Shown piece after piece: positions 25,805-37,644 of a DNA stretch of 64,000 nt. The position numbers and the translations under genes are program-made. Each line of letters opens with the position of its first letter. Position 1 is the stretch's first letter. The notes beneath the pieces were generated by a model. It ran no database searches and was not told the DNA's origin. It worked only from the letters and a program-made list of their open reading frames with translations. Source of the DNA: Sclerotiophoma versabilis (taxonomy: Eukaryota; Ascomycota; Dothideomycetes; Pleosporales; Didymellaceae); the NCBI GenBank assembly GCA_012274445.1, contig JAAROD010000015.1, positions 1-64,000 of the forward strand. The letters run 5' to 3'.

Positions 25805-28800
25805 CTTCTTCTTTTTTTTTATCTTCTATATTAATAAATAAATATATTACTATCTAATCTACTATAGATTTCTATACTAGAAGATACTACTAAGTAATTT
25901 AATAGTAGGCCTTAGAGCTTCTTCTTAGCTAGTAAGTTTAGCTTTACCTATAGGCTTATATATAACCTACTAAATAAGAACTACTAAAAGCTATTTTAAA
26001 GTAGAGTAACTATCTTAAACTTATAGTATAATACTCTATTCTGCCTATATAGTATAGGCTAGCTAGTTCTAAATAGAATAAGTATTTATAAGCCTATATT
26101 TATTATCTACTTTATACTATTAGTAATATAGCTATTAAAAGAAATACTTACTAAAGAAATATTACCTACTAATACTTAGGTATAGCTAGTTTCTATAGCG
26201 TAGAATCTTACTACTAGCCTAAGTAATAGCTTCTAGAAAGAACCTTCTTTAGTATAGTAGCTTTATAACTTTCTACTATAGTTAATAAAGTATACTACTA
26301 TATTAAGTTTAGTACTACTATTAAAGCGTCTCTAGCTAGCTACTAAGCTTTCTAGCCTAATAATACTATAGCTATTAAGGTTAAATAAGTCTAATAAGTT
26401 AAAGAAGCCTAAGCCTAAAGAGCCTATTTATAAATAGATTAGCTAAAAGAAACCTACTTAGATTATAACTATTACTAATAAAAATTACTATACTAAGTAA
26501 GAGTATACTAAGAACTAGAGCTTATATAAGCATAGAAGAAGTAGAACCTTAGATTAGTACTACTACTTAAGTTAGTATCTTATAGAGAATATAGTGCCTA
26601 TACCTCTATCTTATACTAGAATAAGCTGTTTATTTTATAAATTCTTAAGTAGCTAGTAGATAATAATAATAACCTATATAGTAGTACTATAGTACTTTAC
26701 CTAATAGCTTCTAGTATACTTAATAAGGCCTACTCTATTAGTAATACTACTTTTTAGGTCTTAGCTACTACCTTTCTATAAAGCTAGTATATATAAGAAT
26801 TACCTTTTATATAAGAGCTTAAGAAAACCTACCTACTTACTTTCTTTTATAGCTACTAGTAGCTATTATAAAAGAGTAGCGCCTTAATAGTGCTCTAGAG
26901 TATACTTACCTTTACTTAAAGCCTATATAATTACTATAAGTAGAAGCTAAATATTATCTATATTAAGTACTACTAGGCTATAGCTTTTCTTAGTAAAGCC
27001 TATACTAAGAAGATTAACTAGATCTAGGCATAGAATACTATAAAGCTAAATAATAAGAGTAATAACTAATATAGTAAGAGTAAGGTTAGCTCTAAGGCTA
27101 TAGATACTCTACTACTATCTATTACTACTACTTTAGAGCCTAAGTAGTAATAGTAGTTTAAGAGGTAGCTATACTAGGCACTCTACTAGTATAAAGTAGC
27201 TAAGTAGCTAGGCTAGAGTATACTCTACCTAATACTATATAATATTATTTCTAACTTATAAGTAAAGAATAATCTCTATATTCTCTTTTAGTATATTTAG
27301 CTTAAACTAGTTATAGAAGTAAATCTAAAGGCCTATAAAGTAAGTATAGCTTTAGATACCTAGCTAGGCTTAAAGAGTATCTCTAGTAAATTTATTAGTA
27401 AGAAGGTAATAATATCTATTAAGGTAAATATACCTATATTAGTAATATAGGTAGAAGAGATTAAAAATAGTAAAGTAGAGAATAGTAAAGGTAGTAGAGA
27501 TAAGAATAGTATTAAGCCTATACCTACCTAGAAGATAGTAAAAAGCTCTATACCTATCTATCTAATATACTAACTTACTTTACTTAAGCTTTATAAACTC
27601 TAGGTATAGATTATATACTATAACTAATATAGTTATACTTTATAGTTTATATATTATATTTTTATACTATTATTTATATATAGTAAATATTATTACCTTC
27701 TAGGTACTAGAATAATAGTAACTATAAATACTAAACTCTAATACTATTAACTATATAGGTAGTTATACTAAAAGTTACCTAGATTATTATTTTTAATAGT
27801 ATAAGAAATATATTTTACTTTTAAAGAAATTAAATTATTATATATTAAATAAATATAGTTAGAAATTACTATAAAGTAAGTAAATAATAAGGTAGTTTAA
27901 AATATACTATAGACTTCTATAGATCTTATCTTTAATAAATTTAGGTTTTAAAATTAAGTAATATATTATTTAACCTACCTATTTAGAATAGAGATAAGCT
28001 TTTTATATTAAACTATTAGACTATAATACTTACTATATTAGGTACTAAGAAAAAGCTATTTATAGCCTATTATCTATAGGTAGATAGATAGATAAAAAGA
28101 ATAAATTAGACTATAAAAATATACCTTTAGATCTATAGTAACTAGAAATAAAATAACTAGGTTTTACTATTACCTATAGTATAGATTATATATAATAATA
28201 AGTTATTAGAAGTAATAGGTAAAATACTATTCTTTATAAACTATAGAAGACACCTAAATCTATTTACTTAATTTCTTAATTATCTTATTTAAATAGAATT
28301 AGTAATAGCTTTAGTAGTTAAGCTAAAGAAAGTATACTAAAAATTACTTAAAAATATTATATAAGCTTAGAAATAAGCTATTTTATATATTAATTAGAAA
28401 TAAAAAATAGTACTTTAGCTAAAAAAAAGAAATAAGGTTTATCTCTTTATAAAAAATCTTAGAATATAAAAAGTAATAAAATAACTAAATAAGATTAAGA
28501 TTAGACTATTTTTTATTTCTAAATAAATTAGCCTAGTTAACTATTAACTCTAGCTACTTAAGAATATAAAGATTTATCTAGTATTCTATATCTTACTATT
28601 AGAACCTACTAACCTAAGAATACTAATCTAGAAAGACTTTTACTACTAAGTAAATAGTAATAATAAGTAAAAAGTTAAAAAAATAATACTATATTAAAGA
28701 ATAAAGAAAGGTATTTAATACCTAGTTTAGTATTTAAAATACCTAGAATTAGAAAATATATAGAAACTTCTAATATACTTTATAAACTACTACTAATTAG

Positions 28801-29382
28801 TATAGAAGTACTATAATTTATAATAAACTTCTTAATAAGTCTAAAAGTAGCCTAGGTTATAAGTAAAGTATATATACTTATTAATACTACTAGGTAATCT
28901 ATATCTTTAGTAAGATCTAGTTTACTTAATTTAGCTATCTTACTTACTATATACAGCGCCTTTTACTATACGTAATTCTTAGCTTATTTTAGAATTTTTT
29001 TATTTTATAATAACTATATAATAAAAGTTACTAATAGAGTCTTATTTTCTTTTACCTTTTTTTTATACTCTTTACAAGTATAGTCTAGTAACTTTTATAA
29101 TATATTAATATAAGTCTTTCTAGCCTTTATATACTTAGTATACTTTAAATACTTTATAGTATTTAGTATAATATAGTACTTATAGCCTTTAAAGAAATAA
29201 TAGTTATAGAGAACTTTAGTAGAAGTATTAGCTTAATAAATTTCTAAACTAAATTAAAGGTTATAGGTATAAGAAGATATCTTAATATACTAGTTACTAG
29301 ATATAAGAATAAGCTTAGTTTTATATAAGCCTAGATTCTAGTTATATAGTTTAAAAATAAACTTTAAAAAAAAAGAAAATAG
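25805..29382. other. RIP-degraded repeats, unassigned
   Basis: No intact gene. A plus-strand frame at about 27150-27630 is fairly open apart from TAG/TAA at likely former Gln codons and reads as a hydrophobic/Lys-rich low-complexity protein that I do not recognise. From about 27650 to 29380 I see only AT-rich decay. Confidence 0.5.
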
Positions 29383-29880
29383 TATTATAATTCTATATAG
29401 ATAAAGTAGTATAGTATTTAAGTAGCTAACTATAGCTCTTACTTATAAACTAGAAGTAGAGCTAGAAAGAACCTTTTTTATATAGTTATATAATATACTT
29501 ATTAATAAGTATAATATTTATAACTTACTTATTAATAAGTATTATATATTATTACTTATTAATAAGTAATACTATATATTTTATTAGACTAACTCCAGTT
29601 ACTTATTAATAAGTATTATTTTCTAGTAAGTATATAGTTAGTAGGAATATAACCTTTATAGTTTATGTTTAACCTTATTAATTAAGTTTATCTCTAGAAT
29701 CTTAACCTAACTCTTAAGCTAGATAGTCTACTCTATACTACTTATTATTAACCTCTATTATTATAGTATTTTACTAGGTAATAACCTAACCTAATTTACT
29801 GCGTACTATTTATACCTAAAAACTAATAGAATTAGTACTTATAGTCTTTAACTAAAGTATACCTTTAATATATTCTTACT
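29383..29880. repeat. LTR-like 498-bp repeat, copy 1
   Basis: It matches 32761-33257 over its full length. It starts TATTATAATTCTATATAG (TGTTAAAATCCTATGCAG in copy 2, the differences mostly RIP-type) and ends TTTAATA, consistent with TGTT...AACA LTR ends. It contains four perfect copies of the 14-bp palindrome ACTTATTAATAAGT between about 29505 and 29620. Flanking pentamers (AATAG left, TATTC right) do not match, so this copy may be one end of a truncated element. Confidence 0.75.
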
Positions 29881-29922
29881 ATATAATAGGCTAAAGTCTT
29901 TTAGATTCTTTTTTTTATTAGT

Positions 29923-30248
29923 AGCTAGTACCTTTATTTATAGCTACTGTTTAAGCATTTTATTTAGCTTTTCTACTAGAGGTTCTATAGAGTATAGAGT
30001 CTCTTCTACTAGCTTAAATAGATTATATTCTACTTTCTCTTCTATAGTAGTACTCTTCTTTATAGAAATAGTAACTAGCTTAAGTAAGCTATTAAGGTTC
30101 TTATTATTAAGAAAGAAATAGAACTTAGTTTTACTAATAGTAGAAGGTAACTCTTTATTCTCTAATAAAGTAAAGCTTAGATTAGTAGAGTTAGTAAACT
30201 CTTCTAGCTTCTTTCTATAGCTATTAATAAGACTATTAGAGTTACTTA

Positions 30249-30299
<51 letters not shown>

Positions 30300-30880
30300 G
30301 CTCTATAGCTTTAGTAGTACTACTATTATCTTTTATAATAAAGTAGTTTATTAAATCTTTCTTCTTAAGTAAGCTTTATATTTTTATATTACTCTTATAG
30401 TAATCTTTTTTACTACTATTAAAAGGTATTTCTTTATTTCTCTTATACTTTTCTAAGTATAGATATAAGCTCTACCTAGTACTAAGTAAACTATTCTACT
30501 TTTTAACTAGGTATAAATAACCTTCTTCTATAAAAGGTAATTCTTTAAAGAAATACCTATAGTTTTCTATAGTAGTAAACCTAGTAAGAGAAGCTATTTT
30601 ATAGTTTTTTATATCTTCTATAAACTTCTTAATCTTAGTATCTTTAATAGATAGTTTATACTTTTTAAAGTATAGCTTTATAATATCTTTTAAAGTACTA
30701 CTTCTAGTAGTATTAATACTAGTTAAGTAACTAGTATTAGAGTAGAATAAAAGCTTTAAATCTTTATAATAAAATAGGTTATAACCTAGCTCTATAGTAG
30801 AAGTATAGTTTAAAGTAGATATAGTATACTTAGCTAGTTAGATAGATTTTTTATAGAATTTCTATTTATATATTAGTAGT
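29923..30880 (-). pseudogene. Degenerate minus-strand ORF with poly-Thr tract
   Basis: The reverse complement reads in one frame for roughly 300 codons with only a handful of TAG/TAA stops. The (GTA)n microsatellite at 30251-30299 is translated as about 16 threonines without breaking the frame. The segment after it, starting SNSNSLINSYRKKLEEF, is open for about 100 codons to a TAG near 29925. It is Lys/Leu/Asn-rich. I do not recognise the family. It is probably a transposon gene less damaged by RIP than its neighbours. Confidence 0.4.
30251..30299. repeat. (GTA)16 trinucleotide microsatellite
   Basis: An uninterrupted GTA repeat. In the minus-strand frame that crosses it, it encodes poly-threonine. 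Confidence 0.95.
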
Positions 30881-31002
30881 ATACTAGTAGTAATAAGTTA
30901 TACTTACTTTTAAAGTAATTATAGTAAGCTTTATAAATAGAGGTTTATAGATAAAGTATTATAGTAAAAGATAAAGTAAGAAGTAAAGTAAAAAAGAACT
31001 TT

Positions 31003-31019
31003 AAAAAAAAAAAAAAAAA
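31003..31019. repeat. A17 homopolymer
   Basis: A run of 17 adenines after an A-rich stretch. It could be the tail of a retroposed sequence, but no target duplication or upstream non-LTR reverse transcriptase was seen. Confidence 0.8.
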
Positions 31020-31069
31020 GCTTATACAGATTTCTAGCTCTAGCTATTAGTAAGCCTACTAGTAGTATA

Positions 31070-31690
31070 GTTAATTAAGAATTAGCTTAATCTTTAATTT
31101 TACTACTAGTTATTAAAAATTAATAAAAGAAGAATTAGTTAATCTTTAATTTTACTAGTACTAATTAGGAATTAAATAAAGAAGAATTAGTTACTCTTTA
31201 ATTTTACTACTAGTAATTAAGAATTAATAAAGGAAGAATTTATTAATTATTAATATTACTACTAGTAATTAAGAATTAAATAAAAAAGAATTAGTTAATT
31301 ATTAATTTTACTATTAGTTATTTAGAATTAAATAAAGAAGAGTTAGTTAAGTCTTAATTATTCTACTAGTAATTAAGAATTAATAAATAAAGAATTAATT
31401 AATCTTTAATTTTACTACTACTAATTAAGAATTAAATTAAAAAGTATTAGTTAATATTTAATTTTACTACTAGTAATTATAAATTAATAAAAGAAGAATT
31501 AGTTAATTTTTAAATATCCTACTAGTAATTAAGATTTAAGAAATCTAGAATTATACTAGAAGTAATTAAGAATTACTTTAATCTAGAATTATTCTCTTAG
31601 TAAATAAAAAATACTTTAATCTAGAATTTTACTACTAGTAATTAGAAATTAAGAAAAGAGTAATTATACTACTTATAATTAAGAATTACT
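31070..31690. repeat. Minisatellite with unit of about 53 bp
   Basis: About eleven imperfect tandem copies built around TACTAGTAATTAAGAATTAA followed by a GAAGAATTAGTTAAT segment. Unit length varies by a few bases and the right-hand copies are more degenerate. It lies immediately left of the pogo/Fot element. Confidence 0.85.
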
Positions 31691-31939
31691 AGAGCTAGAA
31701 GTAATATATATAGAATAGAAACTCTTCTTAGATTCTTTACTACTATTCTACTTTCTACTTTCTAATATTAAAACTATATATAATATATAGAACTTCTAAG
31801 CTAGATATACTACTAAGTAAGATACTTTTTCTTAGTATTACTAATATCTTATATAAAAGGTAATATAATTATAATATATATCTTTTCTTATCTAGAAAGA
31901 AGGTAGAATTATACTTATATTTTAGGCCTATATATTAGG

Positions 31940-33990
31940 CTAGTTTAAGAGTATATAAAGTACTGCAGTAGCTATTAAGATACCTTTTTAGTAGCTTTCT
32001 AATAAGCTAAATAAAATTATATTTTAATATAAAGTACTACTTAATAGCTAAAAGCTCTCTATAATAGAAGAGTAAATAATTATTTAATATATTCTTAACT
32101 TTAATTTATATAGATTTACTTCTTAGCTATATAAAGTAGTAAATATTATGAAAAAACTATTAGCTATATATAGTAGAATACCTATTAGTAAATACTAGGC
32201 TAAGTAATTTATACTATATATAGAGAAACTTAAAATAGCTTTTAATTAAGTAAAAAACTATTAAAGAATACTTTAGAAAGATCTAGAAGTTATTAGTATA
32301 TAATTTAAGCTTATGTAGAAGATAAAAGATAAGCATAAAATTTTAGATAAGAATATCTATAACTTTAATAAGATTAGCTTTTAGAAAAAGGTTATTATAA
32401 GCTTAGAAAGATATATAAAACTAAACCTAATTTAGCTAGGTAATTAAAAGTAGGCTATAGTTATCTAGAGTATTTATACTACTAGGTTTACTATTCTACC
32501 TTTTATTATTTATAAGTAGTATATTTATAATTCTACTTAGTATTAGAAGACTAATAGTCTATATAACTAGAAGCTCTCTATTTCTTAAAATAAATAAATA
32601 ATAAATTTAGTTTTAAGTAGTTAAAGTATTTTAGTATATATATAAGAGTATATTAGAAGAGGTTATATAGGCTACTTATTCTAAATAGCTATAAGAGCTA
32701 CTTTAAATAGAATTTTAAGAACTACTACTTAGAGAATAGAATCTTTAGCTTCTATATACCTGTTAAAATCCTATGCAGATAAAGTAGTATAGTAATTAAG
32801 TAGCTAACTACAGCCCTTATTTATAAACTAGAAGTAGAGCTAGAAAGAACCCCTTTGCACAGTTACGTAATATACTTATAAATAAGTATAATATATATAA
32901 CTTACTTATTAATAAGTATTATATATTATTACTTATTAATAAGTAATGCTATTTATTTTATTAGACTAACTCTAGTTACTTATTAATAAGTATTATCTTC
33001 TAGTAAGTATATAGTTAGTAGGAACATAACTCTTATAGTTTGTATTTAACTTAGTTAATTAAGTTTATCTTTAGAATCTTAACTCTAACTCTTAAGCTAG
33101 ATAGTCTACTCTATACTACTTATTATTACCTTCTATTATTATAGTATTTTACTAGGTAATAATCTTAACTCTTATAGACCTTTCTATACTAGCGCTTATC
33201 TCTAAGAACTAATATAAATAGTGCTTATAAGCTTTACTTAAAAGTATAACTTTAATAATACCTTTAAACTTATAATATATACTTTAGCTACTTAATATAG
33301 TATATTTCTTACTATTAAAACTAAAGTTCTTTAAATATATATAAGCCTTAGTATCTAAATATATCTTCTAAATTAATAAAAAGGCTTTCTTTTAGCTTTA
33401 AAAAATATATTCTTTAATATATCTTTATATAATAAATATAAAAAGGCCTTTTAAGTATTAGAACTAGTACCTACTAATATATAGATAGTTATTAGTTAGC
33501 TTAAAGTATAATTTTATATCTCTTTACTAGTACGTTTACTAGAAATACTATAGTAATTCTAAATACTAAGTAATATATATAAATTTAAGTTATAATTAAA
33601 GCTTATATATAAGTAATTTATAAAGTTACTAATATATACTTAAAAATAGTTCTTAAAGCTAGTAAATAAAGCTTTAAAGATACTATATAAATATATTCTT
33701 ATTAAGGCTTATATATAAAATTCTAAGAAGTAATTAGTAGAGCTTACTAAGTATAAGAAGTATAAAAGAAAGTAAATTTAGTATAGTAGATTAATAGAGT
33801 TTAGTACTATAGTATTATCTATATATAAAAGTATAGCTATAGCTTATATAGTATTAAAAAGAGTATATAGTAGTAGTAGTTAAAAAAGAGCCTAGCTAGG
33901 TTAAAAGTACTATATTAACTATAGAAAGACTAAGTATAATACTTATATATTCTAAAAAGATATAAAAGAAGATTCTATATTTAATATAAG
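31940..33990 (+). mobile_element. RIP-dead pogo/Fot-type DNA transposon, split by a solo LTR
   Basis: The plus strand carries a degenerate transposase of the pogo/Fot group (Tc1/mariner superfamily). The N-terminal part (about 31940-32200) looks like the HTH region. Next comes NIYNFNKISF (normally DIYNFDETGF) near 32360, a FTIPPFII segment near 32490, and RLLILNSYKSYF (normally LLILDGYKSH) near 32670. The frame stops at 32760 and resumes at 33258 with IPLNL-YIL-LLNIVYFLLLK, matching the family's PPHSSHILQPLDVxxFxPLK. A C-terminal CCHC-type zinc-knuckle remnant lies at about 33890-33960. Both catalytic Asp codons are Asn (32367-32369 and 32684-32686). Terminal inverted repeats were not identified, so the outer limits are approximate. 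Confidence 0.82.
32761..33257. mobile_element. Solo LTR inserted in the pogo transposase
   Basis: A 497-bp repeat, TGTTAAAATCC...TTTAATA, matching 29383-29880. It is bracketed by a perfect 5-bp duplication ATACC (32756-32760 and 33258-33262), and the transposase reading resumes directly after it. It therefore inserted as an LTR element, and the internal part was later lost by LTR-LTR recombination. It carries three perfect and one altered copy of the palindrome ACTTATTAATAAGT. Confidence 0.88.
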
Positions 33991-33994
33991 TATA

Positions 33995-35435
33995 TTATAT
34001 ATAGGCTCTATAAAGTGTAGTAAGTAATTACTTATTCTATATATAGTATTAGTAATACTAAGAAAAAGTATCTAGCTTAGTAGTATATTTAGTATAGTAG
34101 TACTTTATATTATATAAGTTATACTTAATAAGTTTAGGTAAGCTATATATATATAATATACTAGTTATAGTCTAGTTTAATCTAAGTATTAGCTTTCTTA
34201 TTAACTTTATCTTATACTGTAGTAGATTCTTAGAATACTACTTTTAACTACTACTAAATAATTCTACTTTTTTCTCTTATATTTCTTATTTCTTTTCTAC
34301 TCTAACTATTAATTTAAATAAATACTCTAGCTATTTAATATAGATATACTCTTAGTAATATACCTTTTTTATCTATATTCTATTAGTTTTTATACATAGT
34401 TCTTTAGATATTTACTATTTCTTTTATAGATTAGTTTAGTTATACTTATTATAGTAATATAACTATATATAGTTATATATTTCTTCTTTACTTTATACTT
34501 AAAACTATTCTACTAGGTTCTTAATTAAAGAATTAGATTAGATTTTAGCTTTAGAAATATAATTTTATTCTTATTTTCTACTAAGTTATTTATTACCTAT
34601 ATAGTTTAGGTAATATCTATTTATCTACTTATAGTTAAATATATATACTTACTACTTAAATAAGTAACTATATATACCTTAATAATAGTAGTACTATATT
34701 CTTTATAAATAAGAATATTTAACCTTAGAACATATATAAATATAGTATTAAACTAGTTTATTATTCTTAGTAGGTATAAGTGTATCTTTTTATTTTTAAT
34801 TAGGCTTAACCTACTCTATTAAAATACTTTCTCTCTTTTTTTTTCTTCTTTTAATATTTCTCTATAGTAATACTATTTTATACTATACTAGTATCTCTAT
34901 ATTTTTTAATTAGATATATAAGTACTATATAGTTTAGTATAATAGTAATTATATTTATATATAGTTCTACCTTACTTATACTATATTAATAGTTTTAGAT
35001 ACTATTTTTATATAATTTTAATAGTTTAATATAAAATCTAAGTATACTAATTAAAATAATAGATATAGTTTAAAGAGTTTAGTAATTCTTATATTAAGTT
35101 ATTACTTAGTATAACCTTAGCTAGTTTTATAAAAAAAATAAAAATTAGTAATACTTCTATTATTTAAAATGCTTAGACTTCTAGGAAATCTATAAGACTA
35201 TTACTATTTACTCTCTTAATATTAGAATAGAGATTTTAAGTAACTATAAAGGTAAAATATTATATTATATACCTTATAGGTAGTAAGTAATATACTATAA
35301 GCTCTTCTATATACTATATAAGGTTATCTTCTTATTATATAGTAAGCTTTTATTAGTATAGGTTAGTAACTTATTAGAGGACCTGTACACCTTAATAAGC
35401 GCGCAATAATATGTTATAATTAATACTATGTTTTT
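33995..35435. other. RIP-degraded DNA up to the island border
   Basis: AT-rich, no gene seen. Composition changes abruptly at about 35440, where normal CpA/TpG content and longer reading frames return. Confidence 0.65.
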
Positions 35436-35599
35436 AGGCAATATTTATGTAGACAAGTTTTTCTTCTAGCTTTAAATTATAAATCGCTTTAAGCGCATCT
35501 TGAATTCCTAGCATGGTTTTGGAGTTATTACGCGTTGAAATTGGGTGTAAATGTTGGGCACCGATCGTTTGTTGAATCCGATCGTTGGGTGCACGGACA

Positions 35600-35749
35600 C
35601 GGGTAGAGGATAGTAAAGGCTTTGCTGCCCAGCTCGCAAAGCTAAAGCAGCTGCAAGATGAGAAACAGGACGAGCTGAACACTCTGAATGAAGACCTTGC
35701 TGAGGTGCAAGAAGCTTCTACATCCATCATGGAGTGTTTGGATGCATGA
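35600..35749 (+). pseudogene. 3' coding fragment with coiled-coil character
   Basis: A plus-strand frame ends at TGA 35747-35749 and reads KGFAAQLAKLKQLQDEKQ, then DELNTLNEDLAEVQEA, a regular Gln/Glu/Leu heptad pattern typical of a coiled coil. Upstream the same frame hits a TGA near 35565 and has no ATG, so this is either a last exon whose upstream exons were replaced by transposon DNA, or a dead fragment. The border of RIP DNA lies only about 150 bases upstream, which favours truncation. The parent gene is not recognised. The longer minus-strand frame across this stretch is a Ser-rich shadow. Confidence 0.5.
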
Positions 35750-36187
35750 AAGACGAAATAGGCTGTGCTGCGGTGGTTGTTTAGTGCAGCGCGGGGGTTT
35801 TATTCTAGATCATTTAGCAACAGCGATTCCCCTCTCAGCTTGAACAGTCATGGATCGAGATTGGGCAGGCGATTGTCCGACTGATGAAGTGCAGTACCAC
35901 AGGTAGCTGGGTGGCACGAGCCAGATTGTGCCTGGCTGCCTGTGCAGAAGTCCTTTCGCAACCCTACCTTCTACACAGAAGACTGTCACAACCTTGCACT
36001 AAGAGCCTTTCGTTACAAGATAAAGGTCCGAGAACTTCGTAGAAAGCATCTTGTGTGGGCTATAGCACAAATCACAGCTCAAAAGATCTTGTGGATATCA
36101 AGTCTATTGTACAGTGTAGATAGTTATCGTTTCTTCGAGCTTTTCTTCTTCTCTTTTTACACTGTCCAAGCGCGAATCCGTTCTGCC
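35750..36187. other. Intergenic DNA, probable 3' region of the 2EXR gene
   Basis: Normal base composition. A plus-strand 99-codon frame (35942-36241) overlaps the end of the convergent gene and has no recognisable domain, so I do not call it. The stretch probably holds the 3' UTR and polyadenylation signals of the minus-strand gene. Confidence 0.5.
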
Positions 36188-37471
36188 TCATTGGATTGGC
36201 TCCCAGCTGAGGATAATCGTAAATGGCGAACCCGCCCCTAATCTTGCCCAACCTTCATCACTGAGGTCATAAGCATGCCGCACCGGTTCTCTGAGCGCTT
36301 CCGGCCACAAAGCCGCGCTACCTGGGAATGGCCCACGCCAGCCTAGCCCGGCATTTTTAAGCTCGTCACTTTCCTGTTCATCGAAATAGTCAAGCACAAC
36401 AAAGACAATATAGTACCGTCGGCCGTTAGCCTCAAACTCCTGGCCAAGATGGTGGTCTGAGAACGCTGCATGGTCCTCAGGCTTCAGGTGCCAGTGCATA
36501 TTAAGATGCTCCGTGACGGCTTCCTCTCGCCCGCTCACGTGCCTTGAAAAAATGTCCCGTACGACGGGGTAGCGATTCCAGTCTGGGCGCGGCACGCCAT
36601 CAACCAGCCAGTAAAGTGTTGCAGGAGAGTGATTGACCACCATTGATCTCATGATCTCTCGGACGTTCCCTGGACGCAGCTCACCCCGCCCACCCACGGT
36701 ACCCCATGATGGATGCCACTCTATGCCTACGCGGTCAAAGCATGCAAAGCTTGGACCATGCGTGAATTGCTCAATGTAGTACTGCCAGGGCGCATGCTGA
36801 AGCAGCGAAGTTGCTTGGCCATGGCTGTTATGAAGCCGGAAGACAACAAGGTCAAGCGCATGAATATGGGGGCGAAGCAGCTGCCAAGAGGAATAGTCCC
36901 TTACGACTGGCAGATTCTTGTTGCCGCTGTACTGAGCTTCCCAGACTTCCATTGGACGTGGTCGATAATTCATACCCATACTGCGGCGAATGGGCCAGCT
37001 GCATTCGCGCTGGCTCTGGATATATTGCATTGCGATGATGCGCGATAGCCGGCAAACTGAGAGGAGTGCTGTAATCTGGGAATAGGTTGACAGTTGCCTG
37101 CAGCGCGATGCGTAGGCTATCTCATCAGCCAGATCACTTTGCAGCGTTTCGCTATCTTCTTCTGGTCCTGACCGCCCAAATACAGCCGGGACGGTGGTGA
37201 GCAGATGGCGGAAGAAGGGGCTCGATAATTCGGTAGGGTTGGCCCTAACGCGATCGTTGAATTCTGGATTTCTTCCCCGGATATGGTAGATGTCCTTCTC
37301 AGGCATGCGGTCGAATTCGCACCGTTGGGTCATGCGGATGCTGTCACGGATAAAGTCTGGTTTGTGTGGTATGCCGTCAATCTCAACCCAGTGCACGCCA
37401 CGAGAGGCTGGGAGTACAAGCTTCCAGATGGCCTCTTGTAGCTCAACTGCAAGATCATTAAAGATAGCCAT
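36188..37471 (-). CDS. 2EXR-domain-like fungal protein
   Basis: An uninterrupted 427-residue protein. The frame extends 32 codons upstream to 37567, but the chosen Met (37471) begins MAIFNDLAVELQEAIWKLVL, which matches the start of the fungal 2EXR family (F-xx-LP-ELR-xIW). The extension looks like leader sequence. A second conserved patch, LLSVCRLSR (residues about 137-145), fits the family's later 'CR-SR' motif. The function of 2EXR proteins is unknown; they are numerous and lineage-specific in Pezizomycotina. There is no signal peptide or membrane segment. Codon and base usage are normal, with no RIP stops, so it is probably functional. It is transcribed away from the secreted-protein gene at 38590, sharing a 1.1-kb intergenic region. 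The divergent Glu at ELQ (usually ELR) weakens the family call slightly. Confidence 0.8.
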   Translation of the reverse strand: MAIFNDLAVELQEAIWKLVLPASRGVHWVEIDGIPHKPDFIRDSIRMTQRCEFDRMPEKDIYHIRGRNPEFNDRVRANPTELSSPFFRHLLTTVPAVFGRSGPEEDSETLQSDLADEIAYASRCRQLSTYSQITALLSVCRLSRIIAMQYIQSQRECSWPIRRSMGMNYRPRPMEVWEAQYSGNKNLPVVRDYSSWQLLRPHIHALDLVVFRLHNSHGQATSLLQHAPWQYYIEQFTHGPSFACFDRVGIEWHPSWGTVGGRGELRPGNVREIMRSMVVNHSPATLYWLVDGVPRPDWNRYPVVRDIFSRHVSGREEAVTEHLNMHWHLKPEDHAAFSDHHLGQEFEANGRRYYIVFVVLDYFDEQESDELKNAGLGWRGPFPGSAALWPEALREPVRHAYDLSDEGWARLGAGSPFTIILSWEPIQ

Positions 37472-37644
37472 AGCCAACAAGAGCGCGCAGTGGTTGTGTA
37501 AAATGTTTATTGCATTGCATTGCCAACGAGGTGAGGTTATAAAGCTGCTTGTCACGTGATGTAACAACGCACAGCCACGCTAGCATCTATAAATACACCA
37601 ATTACCGCAATCAGGCTCCATGCACGTTGTTAAGTAGCCACAAT

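Noticed and set aside
29383..33257. The two 498-bp repeats as the LTR pair of one 3.9-kb element
   Set aside because: The right copy has its own perfect ATACC duplication on both sides and interrupts a transposase, so it is an independent solo LTR.
1..35430. Mitochondrial or organellar origin of the very AT-rich DNA
   Set aside because: The AT-richness comes with specific loss of CpA/TpG and with recognisable nuclear retrotransposons and pogo elements with target duplications, so it is RIP-mutated nuclear DNA.
35434..35730. 98-codon minus-strand open frame
   Set aside because: It is Ser/Cys-rich without a domain and is the antisense of a coiled-coil coding fragment; it also runs into the RIP block at its end.
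35942..36241. 99-codon plus-strand open frame
   Set aside because: It overlaps the 3' end of the well-supported 2EXR-like gene, has no recognisable motif and no convincing start context.
36713..37048. Several open frames inside the 2EXR-like gene on both strands
   Set aside because: Shadows of the real 427-residue frame, without family features.
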